Shown here: piece by piece, positions 12,717 to 23,234 of the stretch | Numbering within the stretch: position 1 is the first letter of the stretch | Layout: each line of letters starts with the position of its first letter | Translations under genes and position numbers: made by a program | Notes under the pieces: generated by a model | What the model was told of the DNA's origin: nothing | Database searches by the model: none | The model's input: only the letters and a program-made list of their open reading frames with translations | NCBI GenBank assembly: GCA_030180135.1 | Contig: CM058239.1 | Location: 72,485,823-72,549,822 of the forward strand | Direction of reading: 5' to 3' | Length of the DNA: 64,000 bases | From: Orychophragmus violaceus | Taxonomy: Eukaryota > Streptophyta > Magnoliopsida > Brassicales > Brassicaceae

Positions 12717-13410
12717 ATTTAGTTGGCTGAGAAGTAGCTCCGCTTGATCCAGGTACGTCCTTTCTCTTATCTCGGCTATTAAGAGTGTTACTGCTTCGTT
12801 GTTGTTCGTAGAGGTGATGAATTCATCTGCTAATAATGAAACATACATAATCAAATTCAAGAGTTCTACATTATCTGAAATCAAAGCTTTAATTATAAAG
12901 TCGGATCAAATGAGTATAATCAAGAGTTCTAGAATCAAAGCTCTGAAACTGATTACTCAGAAACAAGGCTACTAAATAAGCTGAACCGAGATAGTCAAGT
13001 ATATACATTCATTTGAGATAGAAAAATGATCATGAAGTTAATTATTAAACTAGCTAAAAAGGTGAACTAGGAATCAATTAGCTAGTTTTTATTACTCTAA
13101 AATAAGCACAACAAAGCAGAGGGTGGAGACGATGGTTATATTATGATGGTAAAATAGAAAGAAAAGAGGTGCTGGTATTATCACAAGCAAACTTAGATGC
13201 AGAGAATCGAAAGTTAAAGAATGGAACACATAGTAATCATTCTTCATCAACCAATTAATCAAAAAAATTCAGTATTGGATTGCGTATAGACAGGACTGGG
13301 CTAGAATCACGAAATCACAACACACAAGAGAGATATAATCATAAACAGAAACATAACATACCCCAACATTCTTGCTTTCCCACAGCTTATGAACACCGTA
13401 ATCCACAGCC
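12717..13410 (-). pseudogene. Captured gene fragment: two exon-like segments inside the hAT-like element
   Basis: On the minus strand a 3' splice site (TGCAG at about 13411) precedes an open stretch reading AVDYGVHKLWESKNVG and ends at a GTATGT donor. About 530 bases further on, after ATTAG (near 12837), the frame reads ADEFITSTNNNEAVTLLIAE, then IRERTYLDQAELLLSQLN and a stop. Well-formed splice sites, sensible protein sequence and a terminal stop suggest the last two exons of a host gene carried inside the transposon. I do not recognise the gene. There is no promoter or start here, so it is probably non-functional by itself. Confidence 0.4.
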
Positions 13411-13515
13411 TGCAACACATACATGTAATTCATATAAACATGATCCCTTTACGAATTAAAGTAATATAAATTTGTAAAATTACCACCAAAAAACAAGAAA
13501 TTTCTTAACAGTTTA

Positions 13516-14205
13516 TGTTGGAATCTCTAGGATCCTGGGTCTAGGTGATTGAATCTAAGAACTGACCTCGTGATTACCTGGAGATTGGCAGCGGAAATTG
13601 GAGCAGGTAAACGAGATCTAGAGCGCCTCAATCGCTGCGCCTCTATCGTAGTCCACACGCACACAAGCTGGAATCCGCCGGGATGCTAGTACCGGTGATC
13701 GGATCTCCTGGGATTCTCTGCGGGTTTCTCGAGGAAGAGGGTCTGTTTTTCTGTCAAGAAAAACTGTCTGCGACGGCTCCTTATCTAGGTCGTGTAACCT
13801 GGCCCCTATAAATAGGTCCACGGTTTACAAACCGTAACATCAGTTACGGTATAGACCTTGTGTCGATCGTTGCACCCAATGGCAACGATCGACACACCTC
13901 TTGTATCGATCGACGCACCAATGGCATCGATCGACACACCTCTTAAAACACGAATTCAATGTGTATCCAATACACATTGATCGGACCATATGCCAATGAT
14001 CAATTCCCTACAGAAGCGTATCCAACTTGCTTAGGTGTGTGACCCTTTAGGTTCACACGATACTAGAAATGAGTTACAACTCATTTGTCATAAGCGGTTT
14101 CTAGCAAAACATTATGACTATCCAGTATCACATGAATTGTCCGATCTCGACAATACAACTATCTTTAGAGTAAGTACAATGTGATTTCAGGACATAATCC
14201 CAACA
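13516..14205 (-). mobile_element. Copia derivative, 3' LTR (690 bp)
   Basis: The LTR runs from TGTTGGAATC to AATCCCAACA on the plus strand and is repeated at 16223-16912 with about seven visible substitutions (about 1%). The pair is flanked by the 5-bp target duplication GTTTA (13511-13515 and 16913-16917). Just inside this LTR the minus strand reads GTACAAGTGGGAGAT, the polypurine tract, so the element is transcribed on the minus strand and this is its 3' LTR. The middle of the LTR (about 13857-13945) carries repeated palindromic TCGATCGA motifs. Confidence 0.9.
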
Positions 14206-15009
14206 ATCTCCCACTTGTACTGGAATCATCTATTCCCATAATCCCTTTGTCGCTATATCTTGATATGGCATAAGGCAAGAAACTGTGTCATCCTTATTAT
14301 AACCAACATCATGTTCATAGAACTTTTGATCTATACTGATAAAACAAACGACTGACAATCACCTCGTTTGAGCACGGCCATGCATTTTCTCAGTATCAAA
14401 TCTTCGATGGGCCCTGAGATATTTATCTCCTGTTATATAGGAGGGACAAATCCCTTCTTGTTCCATCCCTGTTTCTACATATACTTCATGATACACCTAA
14501 GCAATGTCTTTATAGCCGCCATTTACGGATCGACGTTTGACAAGGTCAAAGTGCACCAATTCATATACTAGAAAGCATGATGAACTCAGGTCTAAGGACT
14601 ATACTCTATAGTCGTAATGAGAAACTCTCATGACACAGATATAACTATCCTGTAGAGTTCTCATTAGTGGGTCATGTCCGATCATATGTTCACCAACATA
14701 TATCTATGTGACTGACTGTGATACTCATATCATTGACTCCATGAAACTTAGTCAACAGTCACCTCACAAGCTAGTCTCTCGCAATTATCAGTGTCCTACT
14801 TTGACAATCTCGACTAGGGACAATCATAATTTATGTCATCTTTTTACTTATAGGGTTTCATGATCAAGTCCTCAACTTGATGTCCTATAACATGAACATA
14901 AAATACTTGGGACCATTATTTAATCATCCAATGATCAAATAATGCTGATGTCAGTTTTTCATAATCATGACTACATCATGTCTATTTGAACATCATAACT
15001 AACATAACT

Positions 15010-15820
15010 CCCACTAGAATCTAGACCACGTCTTCAGATATCTAGTACCTACAGCAACAGCATGAAACTCATGCTTAGGTTGTGAGAGATGCTGCGGTGT
15101 TCTTGCTTGGAGCCATTCCAACAAACCACACTGCTGTTCTTTAATAAGCACTATTCTGCGGTCCACTGCTTGGAAACCTTTCCAACAGATAGCCCCGCTA
15201 CACAGACAAGGAGACATAAACCGGTGGGAACCGTGAATCATCTTTGTCTGTCTAACTACTCTTAACAGATTCGTCATTTCCTCAGTTGTACAAGAACCTA
15301 TCCTTAATGTTTCTCAAACACTTGGGGATATTCCTTACAACTGTCCAGTGACTCTTACCGGAACATATTGGTATCTTCTCGTCATGCTATATGCGTAAAC
15401 TACATCTATACGAGCGCTAAATATGGCATTTATTATGGATTCTATTGCTGAAGCATAAGGAATCACACTCATAGATACTAGCTCAGCCAGTGTCCAAGAC
15501 ACTTCATCTTGCTAAGATTATTGCCATAAGACCTTTGGTATGAAGCTGTTCTTGGAGTCATGCATATTTGAACTGTCCAGTACCTTATAATCATAAGGAT
15601 TCAGACACGATCCAATTAGCTCTTCTGATCCATCTCAATGGATCCATATTCCAAGAACTTTCGCGGCTTCTCCCATGTCTATTGTTGAATTTGACTTTCG
15701 ACCCAAACCTTGACTAGACTTCAGCGTCGGAACGTCGTTTATGAGATTAAGTGTGTTATAAACATACAGTTTTGAGAATTGCAACTACGCTCCCACTTGT
15801 TTACTTGTAAACGCACGGTT
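15010..15820 (-). pseudogene. Copia pol remnant (end of reverse transcriptase to RNase H)
   Basis: The nucleotide sequence follows the 3' half of the intact Copia pol at 60617-61640. Shared anchors on the plus strand include 'GGAACGTCGTTT', 'CGGCTTC(A/T)CCCATGTCT' and 'CCAAGAAC'. The remaining protein end reads AVGTRYLKTWSRF, the decayed equivalent of the AVGIRNIEM C-terminus of the intact copy. Multiple stops and indels break the frame, leaving at most 87 open codons (15014-15277). The deletion junction lies near 15815, just upstream of where the YVDD motif region should be. Confidence 0.65.
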
Positions 15821-15834
15821 TCTATTTGCAACTA

Positions 15835-16080
15835 TGCACCCAGTGTGTCGATCGACACAGTGCGATTTCTAAATCGAAACCCAATCCTTTAATAGGCGAA
15901 TTCGCGATGCATCGATCGACACAAACTTGTGTCAATCGACGCTATGCGAAAACACAATATCCATTTGTATTTTCGCACTGCATCGATCGACACACCCAGT
16001 GTATCGATCGCTGCTGTGCGAAAACCCTAAAATATTTTCATCGTTTTTGCGGTGTGTCGATCGACACTGTGCGAAAACAC
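15835..16080. repeat. Palindromic TCGATCGA repeats in the Copia leader
   Basis: Downstream of the primer-binding site (minus-strand sense), the motif TGTGTCGATCGACAC or a close variant (TCGATCGACAC, TCGATCG, TCAATCGAC) occurs about six times in 245 bases, often followed by 'TGCGAAAAC'. Each core is a perfect or near-perfect palindrome. The same core recurs in both LTRs (for example 13857-13945). The plus-strand frame of 141 codons across this array is a by-product of the repeat and not a gene. Confidence 0.75.
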
Positions 16081-16208
16081 AGTTCTTCGTTTTCGATATT
16101 AACAAATCCGAGATTCTTATTATCAAAACGAATCCTAGCTAGCATCAATTCAATCAAATACCATTTTAATCGAATTATAGGCTACTCATTCAATCGATTA
16201 AACCCTAT

Positions 16209-16221
16209 GGCTCTGATACCA
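16209..16221 (-). other. tRNA primer-binding site (initiator Met) of the Copia derivative
   Basis: The minus strand reads TGGTATCAGAGCC one base inside the 5' LTR. This is the standard complement to the 3' end of plant initiator methionine tRNA and fixes the orientation of the element. Confidence 0.85.
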
Positions 16222-16222
16222 C

Positions 16223-16912
16223 TGTTGGAATCCCTAGGATCCTGGGTCTAGGTGATTGAATCTAAGAACTGACCTCGTGATTACCTGGAGATTGGCAGCG
16301 GAAATTGGAGCAGGTAAACGAGATCTAGAGCGCCTCAATCGCTGCGCCTCTATCGTAGTCCACACGCACACAAGCTGGAATCCGCCGGGATGCTAGTACC
16401 GGTGATCGGATCTCCTGGGATTCTCTGCGGGTTTCTCGAGGAAGAGGGTCTGTTTTTCTGTCAAGAAAAACTGTCTGCGACGGCTCCTTATCTAGGTCGT
16501 GTAACATGGCCCCTATAAATAGGTCCACGGTTTACAAACCGTAACATCAGTTACGGTATCGACCTTGTGTCGATCGTTGCACCCAATGGCAACGATCGAC
16601 ACACCTCTTGTATCGATCGACGCACCAATGGCATCGATCGACACACCTCTTAAAACACGAATTCAATGTGTATCTTATACACATTGATCGGACCATATGC
16701 CAATGATCAATTCCCTACAGAAGCGTATCCAACTTGCTTAGGTGTGTGGCCCTTTAGGTTCACACGATACTAGAAATGAGTTACAACTCATTTGTCATAA
16801 GCGGTTTCTAGCAAAACATTATGACTACCCAGTATCACATGAATTGTCCGATCTCGACAATACAACTATCTTTAGAGTAAGTACAATGTGATTTCAGGAC
16901 ATAATCCCAACA
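16223..16912 (-). mobile_element. Copia derivative, 5' LTR (690 bp)
   Basis: This is the partner of the LTR at 13516-14205, with the same length and boundaries. It adjoins the primer-binding site and so is the 5' LTR on the minus strand. A CCTATTTATAGG box (minus strand, near 16515-16526) could serve as the TATA element. The target duplication GTTTA follows at 16913-16917. Confidence 0.9.
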
Positions 16913-18496
16913 GTTTAGTCTCACAAATATTTCACAATCTCTAGCGCTCAGTTCTATTCGATGACGTTTATTCAGCAAAAATCCCGGATTTTGTTCCAAT
17001 CTTAAAACAGATCCGTACGCTAGGAAGGTATATATGAAGAAAAGGTTAAGATCTCTCACCCGTTCGCCGAAGAAAGCACTGACGATGATGAAGGGTAGGG
17101 TTTGGATTTCGGGAACGAAGAGAAAGAGAGATCGTCCATATAGGTGTAACATTGGTGTATAGGTGTAAATGACCTAAACTTTGGGACTTCGGTTTTATCG
17201 GGTGCTGTTCGGGTTATCGGATTAAACTGGTCCCGATCCCGAAACCGAACAAAACGCATGCTAATAACCATTTGATTATTTAGTGTATAACCGAACCCGA
17301 TCCGAACCCTGTTTTTCGGGTCGGGTTCGGGTTCGGGAATCGGGTACGGTAAATATGCCCAGGCCTAGGGAGGAATGAGATGATTTTAAATCCACCAATC
17401 GAATGATACAACATCACCATGGGCAACAGTCCATAGCTCACATAACCGATAAACCAAAGAGTACACACACAAAGACTGAAAGAAGGGACGTGTTGCACCA
17501 TAAGACAACCCACAGGCGGACGGATGTAAAAAAATTAGTGGCATGTGCCATATGTTAAATGAAAAAAATAATTTAATAGGTAACTAAATGTAGTCCAAAA
17601 TCTGTTTTATCCACTAAGAGCATTTGCAAGGGTTCTTAACAATAAAAATAATAGTATTTTGCATTTTATTTGATTAAATAATTAAAAATTAATTTTGAAA
17701 AAAAAAAAATTAGAACACCTTCAACAAGAGGTTCTTAACAACTTGTGACACATGTCATATGAGTCTCTTAATAAAATCTCTAATCACTCTCTTTCATACT
17801 TTTTATATTTTTATTAGGTTTAATGTTAAGACACTTTGTTAAAAACCTCTTGCTGGAGGTGCTCTAATCTAGTATATTCATATTTTGAAAGCCTAAAATT
17901 TTAAATCGATCGTAAATATAGGTTTCAAATAACAATAAATTAATTTATGTTTTTTTTGCCAGCTCGGTAGTTTATCGAAAAAGTCAATCAAAATTCAAGT
18001 TTTTTTTGCCAGCTCTGTAGTATAGGTATTTTTGGCCAAAAGGAAATAGTTAGGTATTGTTTGATATTTTTCTCAATTTATTTTTGTTATATCTGCTTTA
18101 ATTTTAGTTTTGTCCTTTTTATATTAAGTTGTGTATCGTTTTGTTTTATTATTTCAATTGTTTCTGTGATGATCTATCACTTCGTCTGCCGCGAGCTACA
18201 AACCAATTTTGCTTTTTAATTTATACACTAAATTAATTTTTTATTTCCAAGTAGTCAATTAAACTAAAGTAACTATTTGAAATTAGGTCTTTTGTTCTTT
18301 TTTACAAATGAATTTTTGATAATCAATGATCTAATTATTAAATACAAATATAAATATAGTTTTATTGTTAAGAACTAGTTTAGAGTTAGTTAGATTATGT
18401 CTAAAATATACCAAAACTAAAATAGTGTTTTTTATTCATTAGCTTAAGTATATTATGTTAAAAGTGAAAGGTTAATTCAGTTTTTATCGAGTAACA

Positions 18497-19386
18497 ATAG
18501 AAATATACTATAAAAGAAGTTTTGCATCAATCTTTGAAAACAATTGTTATGATATATCTTCAGATCCAGCTGATTGGAAACAAATATTGGAATATCATCC
18601 TAATGAAAGAGATGAGGTAAGACGCAAATATCTTATGAAAGTTCTTTGTCAATCTTGCGGTCATGATTTTCCTAAAACACTAACAAGAAATCCACCAAGC
18701 AGCAATTGTGTAAGGTCTAGGATAGTGGTTGAGATTTTATTATTGATAAGGTATCATCCTTTTGAGAGAATCATAAAACTTAGTTTTTCATTATGGAAGA
18801 AGAATTTGTCAATACAAAGAAGCCAAGAAAAAAGAAGAAACATAGCAAACTTGCATCATTATCAGGTGGATGCTTTTACACAATATTAGATATGCAAATT
18901 CAAGAGTTTAATGACCGTTTTGATGAAGTAAACACTGAATTACTTGGATGCATTGTGTCTTTGATTCCTACTTATTCATTATGTGAGTTTGATCACTTGA
19001 AACTTCTGAGGTTGTCTGAGTTTTATCCAGAAGATTTTAGTTTTATGGAACGGCTATCTCTTGAGCATCAACTTGTTATTTACATTGATAACATCCGAGA
19101 TGATCTTTGATCTTTGAGATCTTAAACGTGTGATGATGGAGACAAAGAAACACCTTTCACATCATCTTGTTTATCGACTTTTGAAGCTTATGTTAACTTT
19201 ACATGTAGCCATAACCACTATGAAGAGATGCTTCTCTCAATGAAGATTGTGAAGCATATCTTACGCAATCGAATGAGTGATCAATTTTTAAACGATTGTC
19301 TAGTTTGTCTTATTGAAAAAGAACATTTTGACAAAGTAATAAAAGAAAATAATGATAAAGAGATTCCAAAATATAGAAAATCGTAG
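18497..19386 (+). pseudogene. MYM/TTF-type hAT transposase pseudogene (copy B)
   Basis: This is the duplicate of 2695-3606. Its former start codon is ATA, the N-terminal zinc-finger part and the C-terminal part lie in two different frames (18587-18889 and 18793-19110), and a one-base loss in the lysine-rich stretch separates them. One segment is better preserved than in copy A, reading EFYPEDFSFMERLSLEHQL. Copy A lacks three bases there and this copy lacks the EIFSNLENL segment before the stop at 19110. The hAT dimerisation remnant follows to 19386. It is non-functional. Confidence 0.75.
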
Positions 19387-20005
19387 AGTAATTTTGTAGG
19401 AAATTTTTAAAGTTTTTTTGTTATCACACTATATTTCAGTGTTTTTCATTTGGTTAAGGATTATTTTATTAGTACTATATTTTATAAATTAATTAATTAA
19501 TTAATAAATATAAAAAATTTATGTCCCATGCTAAATAAAATTTTGGATACGTCTATGAAACCACTAGAAGCGTCAAGAATACAGACACGGGGAAGTGGTC
19601 CACTATACCTTCATTCGGATACCAGCCCACACTCTTATAATGAGTGATGCGAGAAGACGAGAGGAGGAAAACGGACTCATGGGAAAAAATATGAGAAGGG
19701 GTCTTCTAAAATAACCCTCAGACAAATGAGAAAGGGTTCGAGGAAAACTCAAGAGAATGAAGATGCTAGAGAGAATTAAAGAAGAGAAAGCTCGCAAATA
19801 GCTCCCTTGCCAGAAATTCCACTATCTGGCACCGAAGTAATTAATCCTTCTGCCTATATGGGACATTAAGTTAGCTACTTGCTAAGCATCCTTGGGAAGA
19901 TCTCAAGCCCCACTTCCCTTGAAACATCCTCTACACCTACACTAGGCGCTTAGAACAACCCGGATGAGGTTCCTCGCTTAGCCTTCATATACATATCTAT
20001 ATTCC

Positions 20006-21933
20006 CACTACAAGAAAAAATGTTAGATAGTTAGGAATTAGTCATGAATAGCTACGAAATAGCCACAAATTTAAAATTTAATTTTTGTGGCTATTTTATG
20101 GCTATTAATGACTATATAACTACAAACAAATATGGTTATTTGTAGTAAAATATTCATGGATAGCTACTAACACATTCATAGACAAATAGCTATAACATTC
20201 GAAGAGTTACGACACAAAACTTGAAAAATAGTCATAATATATTTTTGTGGCTATCGATAGCTATTATAGCGAATATATATATAGATATGTATGTAATGTT
20301 AGGCCTTTATTTTTAGCTATTCGTGGTTTTATGGGATAGCCACAAATTTATATATGGATATTCAAGACCCTAAACCCCAAACAAACCATAAAACCCGAAA
20401 GTATAAACCAAAATCTAATTGCTAAAACTTCAATTACTATAACATATGTAAAAATAAGATTAAACACTAATAAAAATAATTATTATTTTCCAAATCTAAT
20501 TAATATTTTCAAATATTAACTTAAAACCTTAAAACAAAACAGCTCAAACCCTATACCACAAACCATAAATCAAAAACTCCCAACCTTAAACTCTTAATCA
20601 TAAAAAAATAAAATTAAAATAAAATTATTATTTATATACATACAACTAATATTTAAACCATTTAAATATATATTTACATAGAATTAGTTAAAAAAAATAT
20701 TTAAGCAATAATAAACTTAAAAGTTTAATGAATTTTTTGAAATCGACGAATTTTTAATACTAATAATAAATTAAGAAGTCTTAAACAATAATTTAATTAT
20801 TTTTTATATTCATAACTAAAATTTAACACCTTTGAAATTAAAAAAATCATTTAAGAAAAAAAATTAAAATCAAACTTAATCAGTTTATTATTTTTAAATT
20901 ATTATAATTATTATATATACTCTTTTAATTATTTTAAATCATTTTAAATTTTTACATTTAGAAGAGTTTTTTATCTCTTACACTTTTAAATTTTTCATTT
21001 TAACAATTTCTATTAATTTTAAATTATTTTTATTATCATATATGAATTAAATCCAAACAATTTTTATTGGCTAATAACTCTATCACACGGATCACAAATG
21101 AGGACCGTTGATTAAAAAATATCAGTAGTTCAAATTTTGTTTCAGTGTATACGCGTATCATAATATCAGCCATTAGATTTATATCTCATCATCTCAAATC
21201 ATGATCGTTGGATCTCTTTCTCTTTTTTTTCTCATTTCCTTCTCTCCTTCTTCTCCTTCTTGATTTCTCAGATTCTCCTTCTCTCCTTCACGAAATCTAT
21301 GACAAATCTGAAGCTTTACATCAATGACGAAACTCCAAAGCTCCACTATCAGAAACTCCAAAGCTCCACATCGAATCTGAAGCTCAACATCACGATTTTT
21401 CAGATTTTAGTCTTCGACAGATGGTCAGTGTTTGATTGTCAGCATAGGCTCGTCGATTTTTATGGTTGGTTTTGTTTTTTTATGATGAAGGCGTTGTGTA
21501 GTGAAGTTGGTGGTCCGTAACGCATTGGCAGTGGTCCGGCGGAGGTTGTCATCTGTTTTTTATGTATTTAGTTGTAATTTTACGATAGTTTTGTAGTTTT
21601 TTATGTATTGTAATTTATTTATTTATAGTAAACTATTATATTAAACGAAATTAATTAGTTTTTTTGTTATTTTAAAAAAACCACAGATTAACTACAGTGC
21701 TAGTCGTGTATATACATAACAATAGTCATGGTTTTAGATTGTGGTTGTTTATAGCTATTGTAGTTACGTATAATATTTGTAGCCATTTATGGCTAAATAA
21801 TCATTAATATTATCATGGATATTCGTGGTAACATGGTCATAAATAGTCACGTTTGGACTATATGTACCCACGAGCTCATAGCCAAGAATTTTGATATGTG
21901 AATTTTGTGGCATTCAGTAGTTAGTGTGTAGTG
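20006..21933. mobile_element. Non-autonomous CACTA transposon (copy B)
   Basis: This is the duplicate of 4225-6122, with the same CACTACAAGAAAAAATG left end, the same decayed GTGTGTAGTG right end and the TCC target duplication (20003-20005 and 21934-21936). It differs from copy A by small indels in the AT-rich interior. The open frame of 86 codons at 21260-21520 spans the CT-rich patch. Its copy A counterpart is closed by a stop, so it is not a conserved gene. Confidence 0.8.
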
Positions 21934-22335
21934 TCCGCTCTTCTTGGGCGTTATCTGACTTGAGTGTTGTGAAAATTTCAGAAGAAAATCCTTTATTACG
22001 TCTTTCGATAGCCTTCTAAGGCTGTTCTAATTGCACGGGTAAGAATATATGGAGATGGCTTTAGCGCTCGACAATTGCGCCAACGTAGCTCTTCCAGGTA
22101 ACTGCTATGCATCTTCCTAGAGAGGACACAAATCCTACGGCTCAGTCACTATTCCATCAAATCTAGAGCATCCCGCCATATATAAATATCGTTTGTATTG
22201 AAAATATGAAGTTTGTACCGAACACATGTATACTTATTGATTTAATGATAATTAACTATAATTTGGATATCAATTCAAACAAAATATTTTATTTAGTACA
22301 ATGATACTTTCATATTAGGATGGGATACAAGAAAA

Positions 22336-22353
22336 TCTTATATATAATAGGAG
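22336..22353 (+). mobile_element. Helitron-type 5' end, plus orientation (copy B)
   Basis: TCTTATATATAATAGGAG is preceded by A and is identical to the site at 6526 in copy A. About 40 bases further on it is interrupted by the 3' end of the minus-strand Helitron at 22393. I infer that the minus-strand Helitron inserted into an older plus-strand one. Confidence 0.35.
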
Positions 22354-22942
22354 ATTTTTATCTCCATACAGAGTGCCACATGTTCTATAAAACTAGTGAC
22401 TAATCACCCCCGCGCATGCGCAGGGGCTTAGTTGTTATATTGTTTATTTGTACTGTATTTGTTTGTGTCAGGATTTTAATTCGATGAACTTTAGTGGTTT
22501 TGTATAATTTACAGGTTAGCATATAGTTGTAACTGTATGTCTTAACTATACTAACAAGTGTTCAATTCTAAGAAACATGAGAAAACGAAATCAAAAAGGA
22601 TAAAGTATAGACTTTTGAATGCATCATCAGATTGTCCAAATCGGATCACATACTGCCCATCATATAAGGAGACTTTTCATCTACTATGTATGTATCTTGT
22701 ATTCTACATGGATTGCACTATGTTACCAGTTTTCCAGATTCTCACATTTCGCTCTTCTTTTTTATATATATAAAGAGTTAAAAGAATAAAAACCTCAAAG
22801 CCAAAACCCCTCCAATCACGATCTATTTGGGCTAAAACTTCCCCTTGAGCACCCTTCACTGTGAATGTCCAATTCCAAAACCCTGGATTTTCAACGCAAA
22901 CTGCTTGTTTCTACAAACAGCAAATGTCATATTATATATGGT

Positions 22943-23155
22943 TCAAGCAACATATGTTAATTCTTTAAACATCTGTAAGTCTTCATCTTCGTAAGGAATA
23001 TCGAATTTACTATTGAATTTACCCGAAGTATAAATCATAGATTCTTCTCCATAGATACCATCGCCGGTGAACCACACCAATTTCCTACACCAGTACCAGA
23101 TAGGAGAATGAGCCGAAAAACGAACATCTAACACTGTTTTGTTAAGTAATAACAC
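22943..23155 (-). pseudogene. Unrecognised short ORF fragment in the Helitron
   Basis: A 70-codon minus-strand frame downstream of the PHR1 fragment. It reads as real protein (IWYWCRKLVWFTGDGIYG, then KFDIPYEDEDLQMFKEL) but I cannot place it in a family. It starts from a non-conserved methionine and crosses into the Helitron's 3' part, which duplication copy A only partly shares. It may be another captured exon. There is no evidence of function. Confidence 0.25.
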
Positions 23156-23234
23156 AAGCGTATGTCTCCATCAATCTCAACATATATTGAACTTATGATC
23201 CACCAGAAAGGTCTACGAATATAACATTTTAAAA

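Larger units (their letters stand above)
14206..16222 (-). mobile_element. Copia derivative, internal region (large deletion, non-autonomous)
   Basis: Only about 2.0 kb separates the LTRs, compared with more than 4 kb in an autonomous Copia. Reading the minus strand from the 5' LTR there is a tRNA primer site (16209-16221) and a non-coding leader with palindromic repeats. The sequence then jumps near 15815 straight into the last third of pol, followed by a 3' untranslated part closely related to that of the intact Copia element at 59133 onward (both begin ATCTCCCACTTGTACTGGAA on the plus strand). Gag, protease, integrase and most of the reverse transcriptase are gone. It could move only with enzymes supplied in trans by a relative. 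Confidence 0.8.
12297..17367. mobile_element. hAT-like transposon (non-autonomous), host of a Copia insertion
   Basis: The ends are TAGGCATGGGCG (left) and, on the minus strand, TAGGCCTGGGCA (right), a 10 of 12 match. A perfect 8-bp target duplication, GGGAGGAA, lies at 12289-12296 and 17368-17375. The empty site, with one copy of GGGAGGAA, is present at 264-271 in copy A. Terminal form and 8-bp duplication are diagnostic of hAT elements. About 200 bases at each end are filled with TTCGGGTTCGG-like sub-terminal repeats in opposite orientation, probable transposase-binding sites. No transposase is present. The interior (apart from the Copia element at 13516-16912) is non-coding except for two exon-like minus-strand segments at about 13362-13410 and 12717-12832. 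Confidence 0.85.
12025..22957. repeat. Segmental duplication, copy B (with hAT-like insertion)
   Basis: Base 12025 corresponds to base 1 and the match runs to about 22957, equivalent to 7097. Inside it, 12297-17367 is an insertion absent from copy A, and most of the 926-2347 element of copy A has been deleted near 17950. Copy B also has about 55 bases at 22385-22440 (a Helitron 3' hairpin) that copy A lacks. These differences give an order of events: CACTA and Helitron insertions came before the duplication, and the hAT-like insertion and the deletions came after it. Confidence 0.9.

Noticed and set aside
16209..16221. Possible tRNA gene (CCA-end-like sequence)
   Set aside because: Only the 13-base primer-binding complement is present, with no tRNA body. 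The same applies at 58461-58473.
15826..16251. 141-codon plus-strand frame with repeated 'DRH' and 'IDR' peptides
   Set aside because: It is a translation of the TCGATCGACAC palindromic repeats and runs antisense to the Copia leader. There is no start context and no family.
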